A stretch of 9,747 bases of DNA from Chloroflexi bacterium UBA6019 (GTDB lineage Bacteria > Chloroflexota > Dormibacteria > Dormibacterales > Dormibacteraceae), in the NCBI GenBank assembly GCA_002427995.1, contig DIZV01000076.1, positions 17,262 through 27,008 of the forward strand. Reading direction: 5' to 3'. Position numbers and translations under genes: made by a program. Positions 1 through 6,331 of the stretch are shown piece after piece. The notes under the pieces are model-generated. The model was given only the letters and a program-made list of their open reading frames with translations. It did no database searches and was not told where the DNA came from. Every line of letters starts with the position of its first letter. Position 1 is the first letter of the stretch.

Positions 1-142
1 GGCGCAGCACCAGGTCGAGGTCGACCGGCACCGGATCGACCTCAAGGAGCCGATCAAGACCCTGGGCGAGCACCAGGTGACCCTCCGCCTCCACAAGGAC
101 GTGGACGCGGCGATCAACCTCGTCGTCACCCAGGACCGATAG
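1..142 (+). CDS. rplI: 50S ribosomal protein L9, C-terminal end (partial)
   Basis: The window opens inside this gene; 46 codons precede a TAG stop. The readable segment contains DLKEPIKTLGEHQVTLRLHK, which is the typical C-terminal domain of ribosomal protein L9 (usually about 148 residues), followed by the tail DVDAAINLVVTQDR. L9 binds 23S rRNA near the base of the L1 stalk and helps maintain reading frame during translation. The N-terminal rRNA-binding domain lies upstream of the window. The stop is 7 bases from the dnaB start, and the L9-DnaB order is common in bacteria, which supports the call and suggests co-transcription. Confidence 0.93.
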   Translation, partial: AQHQVEVDRHRIDLKEPIKTLGEHQVTLRLHKDVDAAINLVVTQDR

Positions 143-149
143 GCCGCCG

Positions 150-1550
150 GTGGCGCAGGCGCCGCCGATCGACGGCCGGCTCCCCGGCCGGATCCCTCCC
201 AGCGATCTCGAGGCCGAGCAATCGGTCCTGGGGGCGATGCTCCTCGACGAGCTGGCCATCATCAAGGTCTCCGAGTTCCTCCGGCCCCAGGACTTCTACC
301 GCAAGAACCACGAGGACATTTATCGCGCGGCGCTGGAGCTGCTCTCGATGGGCGAGCCGATCGACATCGTCACCGTGGGCGCCGAGCTTGAAAAGATGGG
401 CGTCCTCGACCGGGTGGGCGGCCGTTCCTACCTCGCCCAGCTCGAGCAGGCGGTGCCGACGGCGGCGAACATCGAGTACTACGGCCGGATCGTCAAGGAG
501 AAGTCCACCAAGCGCTCGCTGATCTCCGCCGGGGGCGACATCGCGGGTCTCGGCTACGACGACGCGATCGACGCGCCGGATGCCCTGAACCGGGCCCAGA
601 AGGTCGTCTTCGACATCTCCGAGGACCGGCTGGCGACCGACTTCGAGAAGCTCTTCGGCCTCCTCCGCACGACCATGGAGCGGGTCGACGCGCTCCAGAA
701 CAACGTCAGCGGCACGATCGGCGTCCCCTCCGGCTTCTACGACCTGGACGCCAAGACCAACGGCTTCAAGACCAACGAGCTGGTGATCATCGCGGGCCGT
801 CCTTCGATGGGAAAAACTTCCCTGGCGCTCAACATCGCCCTCGAGGCGGCGGTGAAGGAGAAGGTGGGCGTCGCCATCTTCTCGCTCGAGATGTCGAAGG
901 ACCAGCTGGCCGAGCGGCTGCTCTGCGAGTACGCCCGGGTCGATGCCCAGCGGCTCCACCGGGGCCTTCTCGGCGAGTCCGAGCATGAGCGGCTGGCCCA
1001 GGCTCTCGGCCCGCTCGGCGAGGCCCCGATCTTCATCGATGACTCGCCGATGCTCGACGAGCTGATGCTGCTGACCAAGGCGAGGCGGATCAAGCTCCAG
1101 GAGAGCATCGGGATGGTGATCGTCGACTACCTCCAGCTGATGCACAGCCGGCGCGGCTCGGGTGACGACAACCGGGTCCAGGAGGTCTCCCAGATCTCCC
1201 GCTCGATGAAGGCGCTCGCGCGCGAGCTGAAGGTCCCGGTGCTGGCGCTCTCGCAGTTGAGCCGCGGTCCCGAGCAGCGCACCGACAAGCGGCCGATGCT
1301 CTCGGACCTTCGCGAAAGTGGCAGCATCGAGCAGGACGCGGACGTGGTGATCTTTCTCTACCGGGAGGGGTACTACAACAAGGCCGACACCACCGGCATC
1401 GCCGAGATCATCATCGCCAAGAACCGGAACGGCCCCACCGGAACCGTCAACCTCCGCTTCCGGCCGGAGTTGACGCGGTTCGAGAACCTCGATCTTCGAC
1501 GCCGTGGTCCCGACGATGGCGCCAGCTCAAACGGCCTTCCGGAGACCTAA
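150..1550 (+). CDS. dnaB: Replicative DNA helicase DnaB
   Basis: This is the hexameric 5'-3' helicase that unwinds DNA at the replication fork, working with primase and the clamp loader. The 466 residues match the usual family length. The N-terminal helical domain (about residues 17-115) begins with the typical PPSDLEAEQSVLGAMLLDE. The RecA-like ATPase domain carries Walker A GRPSMGKT (216-223), the FSLEMSKDQLAERLL helix after it, Walker B ending in VDYLQLM (D326), the LALSQLSRGPEQR segment and LSDLRESGSIEQDADVV with its conserved arginines. No intein interrupts these motifs, although dnaB is a frequent intein host. The GTG start lies 7 bases after the rplI stop with no clear Shine-Dalgarno sequence; it is chosen because the family N-terminus follows directly. 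purA starts 6 bases after its stop, so the three genes look like one operon. Confidence 0.97.
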   Translation: MAQAPPIDGRLPGRIPPSDLEAEQSVLGAMLLDELAIIKVSEFLRPQDFYRKNHEDIYRAALELLSMGEPIDIVTVGAELEKMGVLDRVGGRSYLAQLEQAVPTAANIEYYGRIVKEKSTKRSLISAGGDIAGLGYDDAIDAPDALNRAQKVVFDISEDRLATDFEKLFGLLRTTMERVDALQNNVSGTIGVPSGFYDLDAKTNGFKTNELVIIAGRPSMGKTSLALNIALEAAVKEKVGVAIFSLEMSKDQLAERLLCEYARVDAQRLHRGLLGESEHERLAQALGPLGEAPIFIDDSPMLDELMLLTKARRIKLQESIGMVIVDYLQLMHSRRGSGDDNRVQEVSQISRSMKALARELKVPVLALSQLSRGPEQRTDKRPMLSDLRESGSIEQDADVVIFLYREGYYNKADTTGIAEIIIAKNRNGPTGTVNLRFRPELTRFENLDLRRRGPDDGASSNGLPET

Positions 1551-1556
1551 CCGGCA

Positions 1557-2865
1557 GTGGTCATCATCATCGTCGGCGGTCAGTGGGGCGACGAGGGCAA
1601 GGGAAAGATCATCGATCTCCTGGCCGAGCGCGCCGACCTCGCCATCCGGAGCCAGGGCGGTAACAACGCCGGTCACACCGTCGTCACCGAGCACGGTGAG
1701 TTCAAGTTCCAGCTCCTGCCCAGCGGCATCCTCTACCCGAGCTGCACCTGCGTCATCGGCAACGGGGTGGTCGTCGATCCGAGGGTCCTGTTGAAGGAGA
1801 TCGACCAGCTCCGGGAGCGGGGGATCGAGCCCGCCAACCTCGTCATCAGCGAGCGGGCGCACATGGTCATGAGCTACCACCCCCTCTTCGACCAGCTGGA
1901 GGAGGGCGTCCGCGGGGACGACCGCCTGGGCACCACCTGGCGCGGCATCGGTCCGGCTTACAGCGACAAGATCCGCCGGATCGGGTTCCGGATCGGCGAC
2001 CTCCAAAAGGAGGCCTTCATGCGCAAGAAGCTCGACTTCGTCGTCGGCCAGGTGAAGAACCCGATCCTTCAAAAGCTCTACGACGAGAAGCCGCTCGATG
2101 CGGGCGAACTGCTCCCCGAGTACCTCGGCTACGCGAAGCGGCTCGACCCCCACATCAAGGACACCTACCCCATCATCCAGGAGGCGCTCGACCGGGGCGA
2201 CAACATCCTCCTCGAGGGCGCCCAGGCGACGATGCTCGACCTCGACTTCGGCACCTACCCCTATGTCACCAGCTCCAATCCCACCGCCGGCGGAGCCCTC
2301 ACCGGAAGTGGCATCGCGCCGACCCGGGTCGACATGACGATCGTGGTCGTCAAGGGCTACACGAGCCGGGTCGGCTACGGACCCTTTCCGACCGAGCTCG
2401 ACAATGAGCTGGGCGGGCAGATCCGGGAGCGAGGGAGGGAGTACGGCACGGTGACCGGTCGGGCCCGCCGGGTCGGCTGGTTCGACGGGCCGGTCGCCCG
2501 CTATTCGACCCGGATCAACGGAGCGACCAGCATCGCCCTGATGAAGATCGACGTCCTGAGCGAGGTTGAGACGCTCAAGCTCTGCACCGGCTACCGCTTC
2601 CGGGGCGGAGGTCCACGACCACCCGATGGCAAACATCAGCCACCTGAAGCACTGCGAGCCGATCTACGAGGAGCTGCCCGGGTGGACCTCCGACATCACC
2701 GGCTGCAAGCGCTGGGAGGACCTGCCGCCGGCCTGTCGCGACTACGTCGACCGGGTGGGGGAGATCTGCGGGGCTCCGGTCGACCTGATCGGCGTCGGCC
2801 CCCACCGGGACCAACTGGTCACGCGGAGACCGATTCCGTTCCAGCGAGCCGGCGTCGCCGGCTGA
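1557..2865 (+). CDS. purA: Adenylosuccinate synthase with an apparent frameshift near base 2600
   Basis: PurA joins IMP and aspartate using GTP to give adenylosuccinate, the first committed step from IMP to AMP. Residues 1-350 are normal: VGGQWGDEGKGK with the catalytic Asp (D12), NNAGHT (36-41), RGIGPAYSDK, LLEGAQATMLDLDFGTYPYV, TGRARRVGWFD (300-310) and the guanine-recognition MKIDVL (329-334). After KLCTGYRFRG this frame turns into Arg/Pro/Gly-rich nonsense that runs open to 2915. The true C-terminus, EVHDHPMANISHLKHCEPIY then EELPGWTSDITGCKRWEDLP and GVGPHRDQ, lies in the +1-shifted frame from about 2602 to a TGA at 2863-2865. Comparison with Bacillus PurA fits either loss of two G or gain of one G in the G-run at 2602-2605. 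A sequencing or assembly indel is the simplest explanation; a real mutation or recoding is possible. The GTG start 6 bases after dnaB is fixed by the family N-terminus. Confidence 0.93.
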
Positions 2866-3772
2866 GCCCGAGGCGGGCCGCCAGCAATCCGGTCAGCAGC
2901 TCGAGGAAGGCGTAGCTCAACTCGATCGCGGCCACGGCCAGGAAGAGCGCCTCGATGTAGAAATGCGCCGCCCGGAGACCCACCCCGATGACGCCGATGG
3001 CGATCGCCATCAGGGGGCGGGCCAGTGGCTGCTCGGGCAGCAGCCGGCGGTCGCAGAGCGCGAAGCCGACGACGAACCAGGCGGGCCCGCTGTCGATCTG
3101 AAAAATTGGATCCCAGCCCAGGATCGCCGCCGTCACGACGCCGGCGGTGAGGAAGGAGGTCGCCGCGAGCAGGCTCAGCCGGCGGGCGTACCAGAGCCAG
3201 GCCATGCCGACGACCACCGCCAAAAGCGAGGTTGCGAAGACGGGCCCGGCGACATTGCCGACATAGAGCGTGATCGGCTCGATGAAATGCGTCGCGCCGC
3301 CATAGAACTGGGCCCATTGGGCGATCGGCTCGGGGAAGACGAGGGGGCTTCCCGGCCGTTGGTAGGCGGCCATCGCACCACCGGAGGCAAGGTAGGCGGC
3401 CGCATAGGCGAGGACCCCCATGTGGACCCGCGCCCGAGGCCAGTAGCGGCCGCGCAGCACCTCCAGGACAGCGGCCGCAAAGGCGATCACAAGTGGCCAG
3501 AGCGGGGAGCTGAGGGGACCGCAGAGCGCGACCCCGACCAGGGCCACCAGGGCCGGGCTGGTCTCGATCCGGAGGCGGAGCAGCAGAGCGGTCAGGTGGA
3601 CGGCACCGCCGATGACGATGGCGATCAGGAGGAACTCGAGCGCGGGCTGCCGAAAGAGGATCAGCCCGGCAGCGACGGGCCCGGCCAGCGCGAGGCCGGC
3701 CACCAGGTCGGGGTGGAGCGAACCGGGCTGGAAGAATGCCCGGTCCAGGCCCCTGGCTACTTTCCCGAGCAC
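2819..3772 (-). CDS. RnfD/NqrB-like integral membrane protein, standalone
   Basis: This is a 317-residue, strongly hydrophobic protein with about eight to ten membrane segments (for example 25-40, 46-65, 73-105, 118-136, 170-195, 200-220, 230-245, 252-290). The arrangement resembles RnfD/NqrB, the membrane subunits of Rnf and Na+-NQR electron-transfer complexes. ITLYVGNVAGPVFATSLLAV followed by a glycine resembles the family's glycine-rich segment after the flavin site. WFVVGFALCDRRLLPEQPLA leading into LRAAHFYIEALFLAVAAIEL resembles the DPVTSP and R-x-F-x-x-Y-P-E-G region. The usual SGAT flavin-attachment threonine is not seen; ASGGAM (129-134) sits at about that place. No other rnf or nqr subunit is nearby, so electron transfer is not established. 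The GTG start lies 6 bases after a TAGACT hexamer. The 3' end overlaps purA by 47 bases. A generic unknown membrane protein is the alternative. Confidence 0.6.
   Translation of the reverse strand: MLGKVARGLDRAFFQPGSLHPDLVAGLALAGPVAAGLILFRQPALEFLLIAIVIGGAVHLTALLLRLRIETSPALVALVGVALCGPLSSPLWPLVIAFAAAVLEVLRGRYWPRARVHMGVLAYAAAYLASGGAMAAYQRPGSPLVFPEPIAQWAQFYGGATHFIEPITLYVGNVAGPVFATSLLAVVVGMAWLWYARRLSLLAATSFLTAGVVTAAILGWDPIFQIDSGPAWFVVGFALCDRRLLPEQPLARPLMAIAIGVIGVGLRAAHFYIEALFLAVAAIELSYAFLELLTGLLAARLGLSRRRRLAGTESVSA
2847..2863. terminator. Perfect hairpin at the purA stop, possible two-way terminator
   Basis: AGCCGGC, a 3-base loop GTC, then GCCGGCT form a perfect 7-bp GC-rich stem that runs into the purA TGA. 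It lies inside the overlap of the convergent purA and RnfD-like genes, where a terminator serving both strands would be useful. There is no T-run on either side, so intrinsic termination is uncertain, and the sequence also codes for protein on both strands. Confidence 0.3.
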
Positions 3773-3778
3773 CTGCGA

Positions 3779-3784
3779 AGTCTA
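3779..3784 (-). promoter_or_regulatory. Candidate -10 element TAGACT for the RnfD-like gene
   Basis: On the minus strand TAGACT ends 6 bases before the GTG start at 3772, so transcription would begin at or next to the start codon, giving a leaderless mRNA. The 7-mer CTAGACT recurs upstream of the gene starting at 5788. No convincing -35 is seen. Confidence 0.4.
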
Positions 3785-3805
3785 GCCACGGAGCACCGGC
3801 CGGGC

Positions 3806-3811
3806 TAAGAT
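3806..3811 (+). promoter_or_regulatory. Candidate -10 element TAAGAT for the BNR propeller gene
   Basis: TAAGAT matches TATAAT at four of six positions and ends 15 bases before the TTG start at 3827. A weak -35-like TAGCCA (four of six) lies 17 bases upstream at 3783-3788. It is divergent from the minus-strand TAGACT within the same 54-base intergenic region. Confidence 0.3.
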
Positions 3812-3826
3812 GGCGGGCGACACCTT

Positions 3827-5101
3827 TTGCGTCTCATCCCACGTCTTCTAGCGGTGTCCCTCTTCGGCGCCTGGGCGCTCTCGCTCGGCGCTGTGTCCGC
3901 GTCGGCGGCAGCGCCCGGCCGTCCGGACAGCACCTGGGTCCAGCTCGCGTCCCTTCCCGAACCGCTCGAGAGCCCGGTCTTCGCGCTGGCCGTCAGCCCG
4001 GCAGACCCCGGCCTGCTGCTGGTGGGCACCGGGTCCGGCAGCATCTACCGCTCCGCCGATGGCGGGGCAACCTGGACGCCGGCCGCCAAGGCCCTCGGCC
4101 ACGGAGTGCTGGCGATCCAGTTCAGCCCCTTCAAGGCCGGCACCGTCCTCGCCGGCACCCGGGGAGGGCTCTGGAAGAGCACCGATGCCGGCGTGACGTG
4201 GGCGAAGCAGGCGAGCATCCCCAACACGACCGTCCGAAGCTTTGGGTTCGCTCGATCGCTGACCTTGGTCGGCGCCGACGGTGGCCTCTTCTCGAGCCAT
4301 GACGGCTCCACCTGGTCGCCCTACCTCAGCTTTGCGCCGCTCAACCTGAGCGCGATCGCGGTCGCGGCCGTCAACGATCCGCCCAAGCTGCTGGCGGGCG
4401 CCGACGCCAGCCGGGGGGACGAGGCGCTTCCCCTCTACGTCAGCCAGGACGGCGGTACCAGCTGGACCAACGTCAAGTCCCTCGGCTCGAGCACGATCGT
4501 CGGCGCGGCAGCGGCGGGCGGGGTCCCGCCCGGCGGCAGCAACAGCCGGCCCCTCCTGGTCGGCACCAACGCGGGCGCGTTCATCTCCAACGACGGCGGC
4601 TCCACCTGGGGCCAGATCAGCGGTCTCCCGACGATCGACTTCAACTCGGTGGCCTTCGTCGCCAACCACGCCGATCGCTTCTACGTCGCCAGCGATGGTG
4701 GGGGGACCCAGGCGGGCGGCGTGTGGACTACCTCCGACTCCGGCCAGACCTTCCGCTCCCTCGTCGCGCCGATCGGCAGCGTCACCGCGATGAGCCTGAC
4801 GGCCGAGGAGACGCCGACCGTCTACAGCGCCACCTTCCGGCCGATCGACCACGCCGTGCTGCTCTGGTCGTTTCACGACACCGGTGGCACGCCGGTGCCG
4901 CCGATCGGCGGCATCCCGGCGGCCGCCGCTCTGCCCGCGACGGCAGGGACGGTGCCGGCTGGGGTCGCGCCGCTCAGCCGGCTCGACCTGAAGGGTCTCC
5001 TGACCGCCCCCGAGGCGCCCTACCTTGGCCTCGGCCTGCTCTCGGTGCTGGTCCTCCTCGCCGCCGTCGGCCTCCAGTTCAGGCGCGGCCGGGAGAAGTA
5101 G
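3827..5101 (+). CDS. Secreted, membrane-anchored BNR/Asp-box beta-propeller protein
   Basis: The 424-residue product begins with a signal peptide (basic MRLIPR, hydrophobic core to about residue 22, ASA-A cleavage near 27). It ends with a membrane helix (about 398-416) followed by RRGREK, a stop-transfer tail without an LPXTG motif. Between them are at least six Asp-box repeats typical of BNR/sortilin-like and Ycf48-like propellers: SADGGATW (76-83), STDAGVTW (118-125), SHDGSTW (157-163), SQDGGTSW (206-213), SNDGGSTW (254-261) and a degenerate SDSGQTF (303-309). The product is therefore probably an extracellular propeller tethered to the membrane; its ligand or enzymatic role cannot be told, and no sialidase active-site arginines were identified. 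TTG is the preferred start because it gives a proper signal peptide; GTG at 3854 would remove its basic part. The stop lies 3 bases from the end of the convergent neighbour. Confidence 0.85.
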   Translation: MRLIPRLLAVSLFGAWALSLGAVSASAAAPGRPDSTWVQLASLPEPLESPVFALAVSPADPGLLLVGTGSGSIYRSADGGATWTPAAKALGHGVLAIQFSPFKAGTVLAGTRGGLWKSTDAGVTWAKQASIPNTTVRSFGFARSLTLVGADGGLFSSHDGSTWSPYLSFAPLNLSAIAVAAVNDPPKLLAGADASRGDEALPLYVSQDGGTSWTNVKSLGSSTIVGAAAAGGVPPGGSNSRPLLVGTNAGAFISNDGGSTWGQISGLPTIDFNSVAFVANHADRFYVASDGGGTQAGGVWTTSDSGQTFRSLVAPIGSVTAMSLTAEETPTVYSATFRPIDHAVLLWSFHDTGGTPVPPIGGIPAAAALPATAGTVPAGVAPLSRLDLKGLLTAPEAPYLGLGLLSVLVLLAAVGLQFRRGREK

Positions 5102-5104
5102 GCC

Positions 5105-5788
5105 TCAGCGCATCTCGGGGTGGGGCTCGATCAGCTTTCGGTCCGGGTCGGCCGGCGCCGCCAGGCGCCACGGATCCAGGCCCGCTCGGTCGAGCATGGC
5201 CGCGGCCAGCCGGTCGTAGTCGCGGTTGGAGAGGTCCCCGACCGGGTCCCGGCTCGCCTTCATGAGATGCGTGAAGCTGAGGGTCGCCAGGGCCCGGTAG
5301 GCGAGCACCGCCTTGGCCTGTTCGATGCGACCGCTCTCCATCGCGGTCCGGACGAAGGCGAGGGCCGAACCCATCTCGCGAGCATCGCGCCAGCGCCAGG
5401 GTCCATAGGTGATCAGGACATAGAGAATCGGCGGCAGCGCGAGGAAGAGCGCCAGCGCCAGGGCGAGCACGGCGATGTCGTGGCGGACCGTCTGGCTCAG
5501 TGCGATGAGGGGATCGCCCGTGTTCTTCTGAAGCTGGTTGGCCCAGCCCTGAAGAAGGTTGGTGATGCCCGGAATCCCCTTCGGGACAGCGTTGCGGAAG
5601 GAGTCGAGCAGGTGGTTGAAGGTCCGGCCGGTGTCGCGGATGCCGTCGGCGATCACCTCGAGGCCGAGGACGGTCTGGTAGGTCAGCCAGCCCGCGAACG
5701 TCCAGAAGCCCACCCAGAGGATGGCGAGGACGTCCTGCACGAAGCGGCGCAGCGCCGGCAGCCGCCGGTCGGGATAGAACTTGAGCAT
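5105..5788 (-). CDS. Two-helix membrane protein of unknown function
   Basis: This 227-residue protein was not assigned to a named family. It has a basic N-terminus (MLKFYPDRRLPALRR), a first membrane helix at about 19-41, and a loop of about 65 residues with amphipathic character (IADGIRDTGRTFNHLLDSFR). A second helix follows at about 105-128, ending in a YGPWRWR basic flank. The C-terminal region of about 95 residues is probably cytoplasmic and contains YRALATLSFTHLMKASRDPV, with a short helical segment after it. The topology, and a helix ending in a hydrophilic tail with a R-A-L-A then DPVGDL pattern, recall hypothetical two-TM proteins of Actinobacteria; this is from memory and not verified. 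The ATG at 5788 starts the first sensible N-terminus, and a longer reading upstream would run through the divergent ridA gene. It is convergent with the propeller gene (3-base gap) and divergent from the RidA gene (63 bases). Confidence 0.75.
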   Translation of the reverse strand: MLKFYPDRRLPALRRFVQDVLAILWVGFWTFAGWLTYQTVLGLEVIADGIRDTGRTFNHLLDSFRNAVPKGIPGITNLLQGWANQLQKNTGDPLIALSQTVRHDIAVLALALALFLALPPILYVLITYGPWRWRDAREMGSALAFVRTAMESGRIEQAKAVLAYRALATLSFTHLMKASRDPVGDLSNRDYDRLAAAMLDRAGLDPWRLAAPADPDRKLIEPHPEMR

Positions 5789-5807
5789 GGGAGCCCGGAT
5801 GGCGTCC

Positions 5808-5813
5808 AGTCTA
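5808..5813 (-). promoter_or_regulatory. Candidate -10 element TAGACT for the two-helix protein gene
   Basis: TAGACT on the minus strand ends 19 bases before the ATG at 5788. It is the same hexamer, inside the same 7-mer CTAGACT, as the one before the RnfD-like gene. No clear -35 is seen. Confidence 0.35.
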
Positions 5814-5836
5814 GGTCGGCTCGGGGCGGGCCCGGT

Positions 5837-5842
5837 TAAACT
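5837..5842 (+). promoter_or_regulatory. Candidate -10 element TAAACT for the RidA-PAP2 pair
   Basis: TAAACT ends 9 bases before the ATG at 5852, so the transcript would have almost no leader. It is the only AT-rich patch in this GC-rich divergent region. No -35 is recognisable. Confidence 0.35.
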
Positions 5843-5851
5843 TCCGCGGGT

Positions 5852-6331
5852 ATGCCGACGCCCGCTGATCGCCTGAAGGAGCTCGGGATCGAGCTGCCGG
5901 TGGCACCCCAGCCGATGGCCTCCTACGTTCCGACCCGGACCGTGCCAATCGGAGGAGGCCGCGCGCTGGTCTTCGTCGCGGGCCAGGTGCCGGTCGTCGA
6001 CGGCCAGGTCCGGCACGTCGGGCGGGTGCCCGACGATGTCGACCTCGAGGAGGCGCGGGAGGCGGCACGGATCTGCGCCCTGAACATCCTCGCCCAGGTC
6101 GAGGCGACCGCCGGGCTCGAACGGGTCGAGCAGGTCGCCTCGGTCAGCGGCTTCGTGCGCAGCGCGTCCGGGTTCAGCGAGCAGCCTCAGGTGATCAACG
6201 CGGCCTCCGATCTGCTGGTCGAGGTCCTCGGTGAGGCGGGCAGGCACTCGCGCGCGGCGGTCGGCGTCGCCGAGCTGCCGCGCGGCGTGTCGGTCGAAAT
6301 AGCGGCCGTCTTTGTCGTCAGCCAAGCCTGA
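5852..6331 (+). CDS. RidA/YjgF/UK114-family protein
   Basis: This 159-residue protein is a close fit to the RidA-family branch that starts with a D/E-R-L-x-E-L-G-I-x-L-P motif (here ADRLKELGIELPVAPQPM). It continues with VFVAGQVPVVDGQ (40-52), ARICALNILAQVEA (72-85) and the signature SEQPQVINAASDLLVEVLGE leading to HSRAAVGVAELPRGVSVEI. Arg134 in RAAVGV corresponds to the arginine that binds the substrate carboxylate in enamine/imine deaminases. Classic RidA hydrolyses reactive 2-aminoacrylate and related imines from PLP enzymes, but this branch is less studied and its substrate is unknown, so no gene symbol is given. The protein probably forms cytoplasmic trimers, as the family does. No PLP enzyme is adjacent. 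Its last 20 bases overlap the PAP2 gene, implying co-transcription and probably translational coupling. Confidence 0.92.
   Translation: MPTPADRLKELGIELPVAPQPMASYVPTRTVPIGGGRALVFVAGQVPVVDGQVRHVGRVPDDVDLEEAREAARICALNILAQVEATAGLERVEQVASVSGFVRSASGFSEQPQVINAASDLLVEVLGEAGRHSRAAVGVAELPRGVSVEIAAVFVVSQA

Noticed and set aside
126..1145. Long minus-strand reading frame opposite dnaB
   Set aside because: Its Asp/Glu/Arg/Leu-rich composition is a typical antisense shadow of a GC-rich gene, and dnaB on the plus strand is unambiguous.
1527..2636. Long minus-strand reading frame opposite purA
   Set aside because: Low-complexity Val/Asp/Leu/Gly-rich shadow with no domain; purA motifs occupy the plus strand.
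2604..2915. The purA frame stays open to 2915 and could be read as a 452-residue protein
   Set aside because: The extra tail is Arg/Pro/Gly-rich without family similarity, while the shifted frame carries a textbook PurA C-terminus; the open frame reflects high GC.
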